Below are positions 45,353-58,550 of a stretch of DNA of 64,000 bases, piece after piece; the first letter of the stretch is position 1; each line of letters starts with the position of its first letter. The notes beneath the pieces were generated by a model that searched no databases, had not been told where the DNA came from, and saw only the letters and a list, made by a program, of their open reading frames with translations. The DNA lies in NCBI RefSeq assembly GCF_052324685.1, contig NW_027506897.1, positions 1,070,001 through 1,134,000 of the forward strand, written 5' to 3'. The translations under genes were made by a program, and so were the position numbers. This DNA comes from Brachyhypopomus gauderio. Taxonomy: Eukaryota; Chordata; Actinopteri; Gymnotiformes; Hypopomidae.

Positions 45353-45530
45353 CAGAGTTGTATAATCCAGGTTCAAAAAGTAAAAGTCCTCACCAGGATT
45401 TTGCTCAGGCTTCCTGGATTGTGTTGATTCCACTAATTTTACCTGGATTGCACTAATTAATAAATCTAGCAAGCTTGAGCAAAATCCTGGTGAGGACTTT
45501 TACTTTCTGAACCTGGATTATACAACTCTG
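45353..45530. mobile_element. 178-bp hAT-type foldback MITE in the pdia3-like promoter region
   Basis: Ends CAGAGTTGTATAATCCAGG and its complement CCTGGATTATACAACTCTG. The arms extend about 60 bp (…AAGTAAAAGTCCTCACCAGG…). Flanking 8-mers CCCTCGCC (45345-45352) and CCCTCTCC (45531-45538) match at 7 of 8. A diverged copy lies at 58551. It ends 127 bases before the pdia3-like ATG. Confidence 0.8.
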
Positions 45531-45657
45531 CCCTCTCCAAATAAGGACACCCTCTCCAAATAAGGACACCCTCGCGCCTGCTGAGCCCGGGGTGTCGCCC
45601 GGTTCACTTCTCCTCGTGCTCCTCACCAAGCGGCCACAGACCTCGGAGCTGCTCGCG

Positions 45658-48600
45658 ATGAAGACGTCCACAGACGCCGCGTGTGTGAGGTTCAGTCCCA
45701 ACGTGTTGAAGTGGTCGGTGGCGCTGCTGTGGCTGGGGGTCGTGCACGCGCACAGCGACGTGCTCGAGCTGCGGGACGCGCACAGCGACGTGCTCGAGCT
45801 GCGGGACGCGCGCTCCCACGACCTCGTGCTGGTGCTGTTCTACGCTCCGTGGTACGCGCATGTTAAACGCTCGTAGCAGTGCTCGACGTGGGAAACGGTG
45901 TTTAAAAATGTGACTTTCTGCTGTTAGATATGAGACTATCATTTGTTGGTGCGATAATATTGCTAGTTAGCCATATTAGTTTAGCCCGCAACATCAGCAG
46001 ATTCGCTACTTTAAGTTTCCTCTTATGTTATAGTAAAATAAATGAAAACATTTTCAATTGTGAGTAATATAACTGTCTCCTTAGTTAACGTTATGTAGAC
46101 ATTTAGCCTATCCCAACATTAACACACCAGGTTTCTATTCGCTGAATCGCTGGTCACCACCAGAACTAAATCTGCACTGTGTTCAGTCCTGGAGGAGAGA
46201 AGTGTTGGTGAAGGAGTCTTAACGCACCTGAGCTCGCGCCTCCCACCTGTCCTCGTGCAGATAACAGGCTCTGTGCACCCACAGGTGCGGCCACTGTCGC
46301 AGGTTGGAGCCTGAATATGAGCGTGCAGCTACCAGCCTGAAGGGCACAGTGCCCCTGGTAAAAGTAAGAGGACGTACAAATAAATACATTAACACAAAAT
46401 CCTTGGATCCGGCCTTAATCATCGAATCTGCATAAACTTTAGTGTTAATTTGCTTGCTAGTTTGAGTTTGCATTTGTTTACATTTTTCCACTACTGAAAA
46501 ATATATTCAAAGCTTATCTCATCTGTCCTATAGCTCAACTAGATTTAGACCACATTCAACTAGAAGTGATGAAGACTGATGCAGCTTTAATTAGAAACAT
46601 AGCTGTAGGCCTACTGTTTTTTAGATGTTTTTGTACTATAATTTTGTTCTGAATTTCGTTGTATCATGTACAATGACAATAAATCTCTCTACTCTTCTGT
46701 GCAATATGTCGCAATATTTCACTCTGCGGTTCAGAAAACTGATCTATGTGATGTTTTTGTGATCAGGTCGACTGCACTGCTAACTCTGAGACATGTGAGC
46801 AGTTTGGAGTGAGTGGGTATCCAACTCTGAAAATCTTGCGTAATGGAGAGGAGGCATCATCTTATGATGGTCCCCGTACGGCAGGTGTGTTGTCATCTGC
46901 ACTTAAATCTTTGCTAAAGCCTTGTGCTTTTAGAGTGTCATGGTCTTTTTGGTGTGCTTCTGATCTGTTTATAGATGGAATTGTGAGCTATATGAAGAAA
47001 CAGGCTGGACCAAGTTCTCTACCCCTGCAGTCTGAGGCAGAGCTGGACTCTTTCATAAACAGTTTTGAGGCCAGCATAGTGGGTGAGATGTGATCAGGAT
47101 CAAATATTTCTTGGATGCATATAAACTACTTATAGTAGATCAAAATGTGAATAGTAACATAAGTGTATTATCCAGCCGTCGGAGAACTAGAACTTGTATG
47201 TCAATTTGAGTTGACCGATGATCTGGGCTCTCGTGTTTTTTATAATTGAATCCTGAATGGGATTCAGAAAATGTTTGATATGGTACTTTTCACTGTGATG
47301 TGCAAAGCAGTGATAGACATGTAGAGGCCCTAAAGCAGAATTTAGAGTTCACTGTTCAAATCTTTGATTCAGACTATAGTGAAGGTGTTTAATTTTGACT
47401 ATAGTGATGGTGTTTGATTCAGACTAGACTGATGGTGTTTGATTTTGACAATAGTGATGGTGTTTGATTCAGTCTAGAGTGAGGATGTTGTAGATTTAAA
47501 GTCAATACTGCGTTTGTGTCAATTCCTGTTTCATAGGCTTTTTCTCAGGAGCTGAAAGTTTGCAGCTTGGTGAGTTTCTAAAGGCCGCTGGTGCTTTGAG
47601 GGACAGGTACCGACTGGCCCACACCACTGATCTGAGGACAGGCCTGAAACACGGCGTGGATGAGGAGTACGTGGGGACACATTCATGGATTGAAAGAGGA
47701 ACTACAGATTGTTTGAAAGAATATTGATGACTTTGATCACATTGATGACTCATGATTTACCCAAAAGATTCTGCTCGAGCCTGTTACTAATACTTTACGT
47801 TTCTTACATCCCATAATTTACACCTCTTCCATCCCTCCAGGTGTGTTCTACTGTTTCGACCTCCACACCTGAACAGCAGGTTTGAGGAGAGTGTGTTGAA
47901 GTTTTCTGATCCAGTTTCGACCTCTTCTCTCCTGGCTTTCATCGGGGCCAACATGTGCGTTCTGTCCCTGGTCTCGTACACGTCTACATTTATTCCATCC
48001 TGATTTGATTCAGCTGACCTCATGGTCCGAGTGTAAACTTATTTGATTTAAATCCTGAAATATTTTGAGGATGTTACTGTGGACTTTCTTCGGTACTTTG
48101 TATGTGAATGACTCTCACGTGCTCCGGTATCTGTCCTTTAGTGCTGTTTCTCCATAATCATTACTGACTGCATTTTTGGTTCTTTGTATCCCATGTCAGT
48201 TTTGGCCTGTGTCCTCATCTGAACGCTGGGAATAGATACAGTCTGCAGACCACAGACCTGCTCACAGCCTATTATGATGTTGATTACGTGCGCAACCCAA
48301 AGGGTACAAATTATTGGCGTAACAGGTGAGGTTTGCATTTTAGTGCCACGGTGGTGGTTCTGAGCTACTTTGACATTTCCTGTCACATTTTCCTGTAAGT
48401 CATTATTGGTTCAGGTTTTTTTTATTTGTGTTTGGTTGTGCTGGACTGATATTAGGCTTCCTGGGAGGTAAATGCATGATCTTGGGGTTCATAGCACCAT
48501 GTTCCCCTCTGCTCTGCCCCGCCCTTCTCTTTTTAACCCTGCTCCTCCTCTCAGGGTGATGAAGGTGGCCACCCTGTTCCAGTCTGCTGGACTGAGGTTT

Positions 48601-50388
48601 GCTGTGGCCAATCGGGAGGAGTTCCAGGATGAGCTGGAGGAGGAGTTTGGGTTCGGGCTGTCTGATGGAGGAGAGCTTCCCATCATCACCATCAGAAGCA
48701 CAGCAGGACACAAGTACACCATGCAGGAGGAGTTCACGTAAGACCCGTTAAAAGCACCTGTCAGCCCGCCCAGTCGAGAGAAGAGGGACTTGTGGGATGA
48801 ATCACGTGTGTAGCAGTAAAACACCTATTTTACATCAAGCTTTCAAGCTAGATTAGACATTAATCCAGACTAAACTATTAACCTGGTTGTGAGTAATGTT
48901 TGCTTTTGTAGCGATATTATGCATGTTATATAGAATATACTATACACTATATTCCTTACAAAGCTTATAAATAGCTGAAAGTGAGATTTAGGGCAGTGCT
49001 TTGAGAGCTAATTTGTCAGTAAATGAAGGTGCTGCAACATTTGTTGTCCTCCGTGCCCCAGGAGTGATGGTACATCACTGGAGACGTTCCTGCGGAATTA
49101 TTTTGCTGGTCGGTTAAAGCCGTACATCAAATCTGAGGCTGCACCAGAATCAAATGATGGACCTGTCAAGGTTTGCCCACAAAGTTCACCAACTGCAGTC
49201 TCTTTAAATTGGTGTTAATTGACCGGTAAAGGAAGCGCTTGGTTTCTGCTGAACTACACAGGTTGTGGTGGCTGACACGTTTGAGGAGATTGTCAATGAC
49301 CCAGAGAAAGACGTGTTGGTGGAGTTTTATGCCCCCTGGTGTGGTCACTGTAAACACCTGGAGCCCAAATATACAGAACTTGGAGAGAAGGTACCGGGAG
49401 AGGGAGGGTTTGAGTGTAGACGTTAACTTGCTTTATCTGCCTAGTGATGGTGTGTAATATTATTCATCATGTAATATGGTCTTTATCTCAGCTGTCTGGT
49501 GATCCCAACATGGTCATTGCTAAGATGGACGGCACTGCCAATGACATTCCCCCATATTATGATGTACAAGGGTAATGAACTACTTCAACTTCATCCCTGG
49601 AACTCACTGTATTTGCTCATGCTCATAGCATCTACTGGTTATATTATAAATCATTTTTGTCCTTCAGATTTCCAACAATATACTTTGCACCTGCTGGACA
49701 AAAGGACCAACCAAGGCGATACGAGGTACATACCCATTAGTAATACTAACACTCAACATAATCACACAAACAGATCTTTTAAGATGATAATCTTTATTGC
49801 AAAAGCTGAGGATTTAAGTAAAAAAATTCACCCAGTTTATTTCACTAATTTCACTTAGTTACTAGTTAATAATCCATAATAGTAATAATATAGATTAATA
49901 ATAATACATAGGGAGACTAAGTGTTTGAATGACCTGTCATGTTACATATAAACTGTGTTGTGTGTTTTTAAAAGCCACTGATACAGGTCTCTAACACATT
50001 TGTATAAATAACTGCTGTTTGACTTCATAAACACAAACCAGTTATAGCCTTTTTCATTACAGGTCGTTGTTTGGTGTTTTCTAACCACTGGTTCAGTTTC
50101 ATGAATTTGAAGGAAATATTACTGTAGCCTTTTCAGACTTGTTGGAACTTATGGTGGTGTAAATTCATATGAATATGCCGTTTTATACTACAGTCACATG
50201 GAGGTGTTATTAATCTTGTGAGACTGAAGGTAGCACTCTAATAAGAACATCAGAGTTGTGCTTAATTCATTTGTTCCTTAATTCATGTTTTCCCTAAGGG
50301 TGGACGTGAGGTTAATGACTTTGTCACCTACCTGAAGAAAGAAGCTTCACATCCTCTGATCCTACGTACCTCCAGAGAGGACCTGTGA
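45658..50388 (+). CDS. pdia3: PDIA3/ERp57-like protein disulfide isomerase, 13 exons, 505 aa
   Basis: ER thiol oxidoreductase. Exons: 45658-45851, 46285-46363, 46767-46884, 46975-47082, 47537-47666, 47841-47954, 48200-48325, 48555-48737, 49062-49170, 49262-49390, 49492-49571, 49668-49725, 50299-50388; all phases agree and total 505 aa, the length I know for PDIA3. It has a hydrophobic signal peptide ([15 protein letters not shown]), domain a with FYAPWCGHC formed across the exon 1/2 split codon, [20 protein letters not shown], domain b, b' with [20 protein letters not shown], and a' with [20 protein letters not shown]. It ends in REDL, a retrieval-type tail, but lacks the Lys-rich stretch before the tail of mammalian PDIA3. 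A 30-bp in-frame duplication gives [10 protein letters not shown] twice just after the signal peptide. It could be a diverged paralogue rather than the main pdia3. Confidence 0.9.
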
Positions 50389-51440
50389 ACAAAGGCCATG
50401 AAGATGATGATGATGACACGCATGCCACAGATGGAGATATGAACTGATTTTCACCATACATGGATTTTTGAGGACAGAAAGGCCTGATACCGACACTGAA
50501 TATACTAGATGTAAAAATGATGGAGGTGAATCTAAATTACATGAAGCAGGATAAACAAGCAAGGAATCATCCATGTTGTTCCCACATCCATGTTGTGCGT
50601 GAGTGCATGATAGAAATATCGGTGCACTTTTAGATACCGCAACTATGTTTATTGAGAGAGAGAAAACATTGGTCCTATTTTATATTGTGTAAGGTGATGC
50701 GAGTGTATTGCATGGTGTGGAATGAGGTATGAATTTCTCTTACATGGTTGGAGTATCTAATGATTTTTTGAAAGTATTATTATCATAATTTATTCATGCT
50801 ATGTACAAGTACATAGTAGTTCCCATGTAGAAAAGCTTGAACGGCAAAAGTTGACATCGTCATATTGTTTCAATAGTAAGAATTACAAGTATTGTTTCAG
50901 ATCATCTATAATTTTCAGAAACCAGATTGGAGACATTTTCATCAATGTCAGTCAATTTTGGATCAGTCTCGAACACGGAACGTTTTAAGCGTTTCTTGCT
51001 GCATCTATGATCATGTAAATGTGATCGCACATTGTTTTAAGAAACAGTTATGTGATCTACTGAACCTCATATTGAACTGAGTGGTAAATATAAGATATTC
51101 AGTATATCTGCAAGAAATCCGCATTGATAAACCACGGTTGCGTTTTCCAAGGCGCAGCGACTGAATTATTTATTAGTTCGTCAGAAATCCTTGAGACTTT
51201 CTACCTCTTCATTTGTGTCTGAATGTATTTGGTAGCGTGCTTGTATCTGCGAATAAACTTTTAAACGCACAGCATTCAGCAGTAGACTTAAATGGACTTA
51301 TTTGGCAGTCTATGTCCATGTTTACGGGGCCACGGTCGGTCCTGTCATCAGGGAACTTTCTGGACTCTTCCGCTAGCCCCGCCCCCACAGCAACGCGTCA
51401 CCACTGTTTCTTCGCATTGTCCCGCCCATTACGAGATTAA
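50389..51440 (+). other. pdia3-like 3' UTR and cct3 upstream region
   Basis: The stop is at 50386-50388. AATAAA at 51252-51257 is the clearest poly(A) signal. The rest is AT-rich with no ORF of note; then the DNA becomes GC-rich toward cct3. Confidence 0.55.
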
Positions 51441-51570
51441 ACTATCCAAGATGATTGGTGGAGAGGGGGTTGTCTATCAAACAACCTCTCGTTGTTGATT
51501 GGCGCGCACGCTCGCCGCACGTCCGGTTCTTTCTTCTCTGGGTAGCGGCCGCCGACACCACGCTGCAGAC
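51441..51570 (+). promoter_or_regulatory. cct3: Likely cct3 core promoter
   Basis: GC-rich, no clear TATA box, with two inverted CCAAT boxes (ATTGG at 51454-51458 and 51498-51502, 44 bp apart), typical NF-Y sites for housekeeping chaperonin genes. A pyrimidine stretch (TTCTTTCTTCTCT, 51528-51540) precedes the ATG at 51571 by about 30 bases and could hold the start site. Confidence 0.5.
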
Positions 51571-54500
51571 ATGATGGGCAGACCGGTTCTCGTGCTTAGT
51601 GAGAGCCTTCCTTCGACCTCCCACAAAATATGTGTGATGTTAGATGTGGCGTTTTACGGACCGTACGCGAGCCGAGCCGCGCCGCCCGTCCGCCGGTCCG
51701 CCGTGATTGCGGAGCCGCGGCTAACGGGCTAACGGGCATGGCCACGCTCGCGCACCGGCCTCGCTCGCGCACCAGCTAGCGCCGCTCGCGCGTGTGGCTA
51801 ACGGAGATGCTAACGGAGCAAAGAGAGATTAAATAGCCCCGCGTCGTGATTTACTGGCTCTTATTAATGTTAAATTAATAAATAAATGATTATTGATAAT
51901 GTTGGCTAGCTGGTTGGCTAATCGTGTGGAGATGGAGAGCTAGCGAGCTGATGCGCTGTAGTTAGCTCCGTGGCTAACAGTTATCATGTGTTGTTTAAAA
52001 ATGGCAGAGGCCTCTTTTATACTCGTATAACTGACCAGAGCACCTTCACTGTCACTGTGTTATATTTACAACCTTCTCCTGTGGGTTTTTAGGTCAGAAT
52101 ATGAAGAGAGAGTCTGGAAGGAAGGTCCAGACAGGGAATATTAACGCAGCTAAGGTAATTCATTCATTTCTAACTGACCCACACACACTTGATTCACACG
52201 TCTGTGGCTACTGGTCAATACATCTGATAACCTGTGTGTGTGCTCTTGTCTTTTAGACCATAGCAGATGTCATCAGGACATGTCTGGGACCACGAGCTAT
52301 GATGAAGGTGTGTATCATCATCATAGGGCCTCATCCCTCGTCACCTGGTGTCATGTATATTCTGTTTACTACTAGACTGTATTGTCGGTTATCTTGTTTT
52401 CCTATTCATCAGTGGCATCACCCATTAAGCTGTTTTTTCACTTTGTTACATCAGGCTAATTAAAATGCTGGATTAGTTTTCTACAGGATTTCTGCACTAT
52501 CCTCATTATGCAACACTAAATCCTTCTTTGTGCAGATGCTGCTGGACCCTATGGGAGGTATCGTCATGACCAACGACGGCAACGCCATTCTGAGAGAGGT
52601 ATTCAGGGTGTTTTTGGTCTCTGGGGGATCGTTGGGGTTCGATGTTGTGCGTTACCGACTGCTTAATTTCCCGTTGACACCCGTCACCTGCAGATCCAGG
52701 TGCAACACCCCGCTGCCAAGTCCATGATTGAGATCAGCCGCACCCAGGACGAGGAGGTGGGAGACGGCACCACCTCCGTCATCATCCTGGGTGAGGCGCA
52801 CCTGCTGCATTCTCCTGTCGTATCAACGTATGATCAGATTAAGGGGAGCAACTTTTAGCTTGTTTGAATGTAAGCACTGAAGTGCAGGTGTCTGTGTGAT
52901 GATTGTGTGTAGCTGGAGAGATGCTGTCGGTGGCGGAGCAGTTCCTGGAGCAGCAGATGCATCCTACAGTGGTGATCAGTGCCTACAGGCAGGCTCTGGA
53001 CGACATGCTCACCATGCTCAAAGAGATCAGGTAGAGTCGCCATCTGTGCGTGCAGACGCCGACACGAGCGACTGGTTATCGGTTTGAACTGGACCGAGAT
53101 CTGTGCATTTCCACTGGGCTGAGAGCCCTCACGTTGGGCTGTGTGATTAGCATGTGCGTGCACACTGACCACAGATGGTCCAGTCAGTAAATTGCCGAGT
53201 CATTTCGCCCCACAGCACTCCAGTAGACCCGAACGATCGAGACATGATGCTGAAGATCATTAACTCGGCCATCAACACCAAGGCCCTGAGCCGCTGGTCC
53301 AGCCTGGCGTGCAACATCGCCCTGGACGCGGTGCGCACCGTGGAACTGGAGGAGAACGGACGCAAGGAGATCGACATCAAGAAGTACGCCAAGGTGGAGA
53401 AGGTGGGTCACACCGGAGGACGCGTACGTTATAGGGACGCGCACGTTAAAGGGACGCGTGTGCCAAAGTGGAGAAGGTGGGTCACACCGGAGGAAGTGTA
53501 CGTTAATGGGACGTGTGGAGAAGGTGGGTCACACCGGAGGAAGTGTACGTTATAGGGACGTGTGCCAAAGTGGAGAAGGTGGGTCACACTGGAGGACGCG
53601 TACGTTAACGGGACGTCTACGTTAAAGGGACGTGTGCCAAGGTGGAGATTGTAGGTCACACTGGAGGAAGTGTACGTTAACGGGAAGTGTACGTTAACGG
53701 GAAGTGTACGATAAAAGCAATGTGGAGATTGTAGGTCACACTGGAGGAAGTGTACGTGTACGATAAAAGCAAGGTGGAGATTGTAGGTCATGCTGGAGGG
53801 CTTTGGCTGCGTGTGTAGCCTAATGGCACAGCAGGCATGAGGAATATCTGCTCAAGCAGGGCTCTATTCCCCCAAATGGTGCTCTTAGTTTATTAGAGAG
53901 CTGTGTCTTTTAAACAAATTCAATATGGGTTCAAACTGTTCTTTTTATTGTTTTAGCTAACCATGATAGACCTGTTTCCAATAAGGTCCTCTCCTGAGTT
54001 ATCACTCCTAATATTAAGTTCAGAATTGGTCTGTGTCCCATTTGAATCCAGTTCAGCTTCTGTGTGGTATTGAGTGGCCTCTGCTCTGGACCCTGTGTGA
54101 GCACTGTGGTGTGTGAATGCCTGGCTGGTAATTGAAGTAAAAAAAAAATCACCATGATATTTTCCTGCTATCAAAAAATTTTGAATGAGAAACTTCTCAA
54201 CATGCTGAAAATGTGAATGGTAAAGGTGTTCATGTGCTTCTGATGTGTTTTAAATGGCAGTTTAACATATTTAGTAATAATATTTATAAAGACGACCAGT
54301 GACACTGCAGATCAAATGCTTTAATCGATCAGTATGTTTAGTTCACTGCTTTAATGACAGTATGATTATGCAGATTCCCGGTGGGATCATTGAGGACTCG
54401 TGTGTGCTGAAGGGGGTGATGATGAATAAGGATGTAACTCACCCTCGAATGCGCCGTCTCATCAAAAACCCTCGCATCGTCCTGCTCGACTGCTCCCTCG

Positions 54501-57015
54501 AGTACAAGAAAGGAGAGAGCCAGGTGTGTGTGTGTTTGTGTGTGTGAGAGACGCACAGCCAATCAACAAACGAGTACACGTACAAATACAAACCTGTGAC
54601 CGTTAAGCTGAAGTGTCATCTAGGGTTTCTCATTTAAGTGCGCAGTCTGGGTACCTGTTACAGCAGGAAGTCTGATCTGGGAGTTTCTTAATATCTTACA
54701 TTTTTACTCTCCACAGACGGATATCGAGATAACTCGTGAGGAAGACTTTGCAAGGATCTTGCAGATGGAGGAAGAGTACATCCAGCAGATATGTGAGGAC
54801 ATCATCCGCCTCAAGCCCGACCTGATCTTCACTGAGAAGGGAATCTCCGGTACGCAAGTCCCTGAGACACACACACACACACTGAACCGGATGGTCCCTG
54901 TATCACCACGGCAGCGCTGTTGCGTGGTGGAAGACACCAGGTCCACCCCTGAATATCTTCTCCATTCCACACAGATCTTGCTCAGCACTACCTGATGAAG
55001 GCCAACATCACTGCGATCCGTCGCGTCAGAAAGACGGACAACAATCGCATTGCCAGGTAAACTGGAGGCACAGAGAAGCGTGTTTTCTTGTCATGTTGAG
55101 GGTTTTTCCCCGTTACGCAGCAGACTTTCAACTGTCCTTCACACTGAGGGGCTTCACCCTGACTCGGTCTCCAGGGCCCACAGGCCTTCAGATCAATTCC
55201 TGTTGGCTGTTGTAGTCTTAGCTGAAGCTCCATAGTGATTGCAGGCTGAGCAGAGGATGTCAAACAGCTTAACACTGAACATCTAGTGTGTTTCTACAGA
55301 CTCGTTAGTTATGGTAGTTATAGTTACTGCTGATTCTTAAAACATCATTTGTTACATTAAGTACGCACAGTGGGATATCGGTATATCTTTGTTGTGTAGT
55401 AGTAAAGCAGATGGCTTCGCCTGTTAGCTTGTATATATCACTGTGGTGGATTCTAAATAAAATGGCCAATTTTAGAAATTTAGATTTAAGTTTGGAATTT
55501 CATAAATTCCCTTCCTCACGTTTCACACGTCATCTTCTATCAGAGCGTGCGGGGCACGCATTGCCAGCAGGACGGACGAGTTGCGTGAGGAAGATGTGGG
55601 AACAGGAGCCGGCCTGTTTGAGGTGAAGAAGATCGGTGATGAGTATTTCACCTTCGTCACCGAGTGCAAAGACCCTAAAGCCTGCACCATCCTGCTGAGA
55701 GGAGCTAGCAAGGAGATCCTGGCGGTAAGAGACAGGAGCCTTCCTCCACCTCTCCTCCACCATTCTTCACCTCTCTTCCTCCTTCACCTCTTCTCCTTCC
55801 TCTCCTCCACCTCCCTCCAACTTCCTCCACCTCTCCTCCACCCTCCTCCACCTCCCCGCTGGGAGGGACCTCGGCCGTAACACACCGACCCCACCCTCTG
55901 TTCGCAGGAGGTGGAGCGGAACCTGCAGGACGCCATGCAGGTGTGCCGTAACGTCCTGTTGGAGCCGTGCCTGTTGCCGGGCGGAGGTGCGGTGGAGATG
56001 GCCGTGTCACACAGGCTGACGGAGCGCTCGCGTGGCCTCACGGGCGTGGAGCAGTGGCCGTACCGCGCCGTGGCCCAGGCCCTGGAGGTCATTCCCCGCA
56101 CCCTGATCCAGAACTGTGGAGCCTCCACCATCCGTGTGCTCACCTCCCTCAGGGTGAATACATCCACACACATCAATACAAGTGCCTTTTACAGTAAATA
56201 CCAGGGTACCCGCGGGTCCTTAAAATGTCTTAAATTTAGTTTTCCATATTCAAGGCCTAAAAATGTCTTAAAATGTCTGGAATTTTATGAGGGGAGGCAT
56301 TAAATTATTATAAGTGTGTGTTGTTCAGTTGTTCTGGCGCGATGTGAACTTTGCCGAATCTAGCGCTAGGACCATGCAGAAAATAACCGCTCCAGGGTCC
56401 TAGTGCTAGATTCCTACCATTGGAGTATACGGCCTCAACAACGTTAACAATTTTCGTTTTGAGATTTAAAAATGTGCAGATACCCTGAATACATATTCAG
56501 TTTTTACTCACCCTTGGCTCATCACCAGGTAATTCATGAGCTCAGTACAGCAGACACACTTATACCTGACTGTAGATCGAGCTGCAGCATCACTAAAGCG
56601 TTTCTCTCAACCACTCTGACCTGCTGACCGTTCCACATGTGCGATCAACCGTTGTATTAAAACGATGGCGATTTCTCGCTGCAGGCCAAGCACACGCAGG
56701 AGGGCAGCGCCTCGTGGGGCGTGAACGGAGAGACCGGCGCTCTCGCAGACATGACCGAGTTGGGCATCTGTGAGCCGCTGGCTGTCAAAGCCCAGACGTA
56801 CAAGACTGCGGTGGAGGTACGGCCTGGAGATACACACGTGCTTTGATCTTTATTACTGGCCTGTTTTTCTCTTTACTCCACTGTTACTGTTTACTCCACA
56901 ATGTATTCCCTCTCTCCAGACGGCTATTCTACTCCTGCGCATTGATGACATCGTTTCTGGGCATAAGAAGAAGGGTGAAGCCCACCCGATGGGTGGAGGG
57001 CAGGGGGCGGAGTAA
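51571..57015 (+). CDS. cct3: T-complex protein 1 subunit gamma, complete, 14 exons, 541 aa
   Basis: Subunit of the cytosolic CCT/TRiC ring that folds actin, tubulin and other proteins using ATP. Exons: 51571-51598, 52093-52154, 52257-52307, 52536-52598, 52694-52790, 52913-53030, 53216-53402, 54374-54523, 54717-54849, 54975-55056, 55544-55724, 55908-56153, 56685-56816, 56920-57015; phases agree throughout and the length fits the family (about 545 aa). Group II chaperonin motifs are intact: [55 protein letters not shown] (nucleotide site), [71 protein letters not shown]. It ends GGGQGAE. The start [10 protein letters not shown] has two adjacent Met codons. Intron 7 begins with tandem copies of its own donor site. 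Confidence 0.96.
53388..53795. repeat. Tandem copies of the cct3 exon 7 / intron 7 junction
   Basis: Exon 7 ends GCCAAGGTGGAGAAG|gtgggtcacaccgga (junction 53402/53403). Versions of GCCAAAGTGGAGAAGGTGGG TCACAC recur at about 53463, 53514, 53566, and decayed GTGGAGATTGTAGGTCACAC forms at about 53641, 53725 and 53775, separated by TACGTTAANGGGACGTG blocks of varying length. So about six copies of the exon tail plus 5' splice site lie in the intron. Confidence 0.9.
55730..55865. repeat. CT-rich tandem repeat
   Basis: CCTCCACCTCTCCTCCACC-like polypyrimidine repeat in a short cct3 intron between exons 11 and 12. Confidence 0.85.
56195..56340. repeat. Dispersed repeat fragment in a cct3 intron
   Basis: CCAGGGTACCCGCGGGTCCT followed by several TTAAAATGTCTTAAA-type words resembles a widespread fish DNA-transposon repeat. 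No ends were found. Confidence 0.4.
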
Positions 57016-58550
57016 AATCGGGTGGAGTGAGGGTGTAGAAGCCCGGGGGGAGGTGCACCAGTGGAGAAGACGCCGTCTGGGCTGCTGGACGCCGGTTTGT
57101 GATGGACTGTGCTCTTCAAACTCCACAGTCTGACTTGTGTTCTGTCAGCTGGGCTCATGTGAACCTCCGATTGGCTCGTATTGTTACTCAAGCAGGACGT
57201 AGATCTTGTTCAACATCTAAGTGTGTGTGTTTGCCCTGATGCTCCATAGCTGCTGGCTGAAGTCATTACCTTTAATTTGCTACTGTGATAAATTTCACTA
57301 TATAAGCATACTGTGTCAGGCTCGTAATTAAGGAGGAATTCTGTTATTAAGGATGGAGAATTTGCATCAGTTGGCGCTCTCAGCCCAAAACCATCTGCAG
57401 TGACCACCATCTCGTTAGGACATGCAAACACTGAGGAATATTGTCTTATTCCCCAGTACTGGGTTCAGATGAAGGATTCAGTCACAGCATCTTGGTTTTG
57501 ATGTGGAACGCTCCTGCCATTCTGTAGGACTGATTCACACATCTCAAGAGCAAAGCACTGAAAATGTTTCAAGTGTCAGAAAAACTCAAAACTCAAATTT
57601 AATAGAATAGTTTTTAATTAAAACCCCAAGAGTTTCTGGTGGACAGTGAGGATCCAGCATCCATTTTCTGAAAGAAGTTATTAGCCTGTGCTAAATACTC
57701 AACCATATACTAAATATTATTTACAAATCACTGCATAACGATGCATGTAAGTAATTGATGTAAAATATCTTTAAGCAGTTAATTTGAATGTGTCTTGGTG
57801 TTGTGGAATGGTCCTGTAGCTGCAGAGGTTCTTCTCATGTTCCTCCTCCAGCCACAGGGTTCCCTCCATTATTCAAGACACACAGGAAGCTATACCAGTC
57901 TCCACTGTACGAACATCACCTTTGGGCCACGTTCTTGGCTTTCCGTAACATTTGTGGAATCGACCGTAAACCTGCAGCAACTAGTGCTGCTAAACAAATG
58001 AATAAAAACCCTCCACCCGTTTGAGGTCTTATGGAGTTATCCTTGAGCTCTCTCCCCAGTCTCAGGGTCCACTGCACTGTCCAGATCTGCAAAGGGTACA
58101 GAACATTAGACTCAGTGGCCATCCTGTGAGGAACACCTTAGAGGTGTACAGTTAGGTCCTCCACTGTGGGCAGTATTAGCTCTGCGGTGGCTAAGCAGGG
58201 GGCTGTGTTCCTGGGTGGTTTTGTGTGGTTGACCAGTGCCTCGTCATCAATGACACGTAAAACAACCAGTCTATTAAAACACAAACCAACTCGTGAAAGA
58301 GCCACACTGCAGGGATGGGTGTGTGTGTGGGAGGCTGGATGAAGCAGGGGTTTGTTTCAAGCTGCCACAATCATGCCGGCCAGCATATGTGCAGGTGTAG
58401 ACAGCATGCAGGAGCTTAAAGGGCCTGAATAATATCACTGAACTGTATATATATTAGTACCTTGCAAGGCCACAAAAAATATATGCTCACTATTGCTAAT
58501 GCACATCTCAACAATGTAGCTGCATATCTTGAGTGAAGTGTCATCAAAGG
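57016..58550. other. cct3 3' UTR and convergent intergenic DNA
   Basis: No gene is supported on the plus strand. Weak AATAAA at 58001-58006. On the minus strand a possible further exon of the tentative gene below lies near 58190-58306 (after an acceptor CCCTGCAG), but it is not convincing. Confidence 0.4.
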
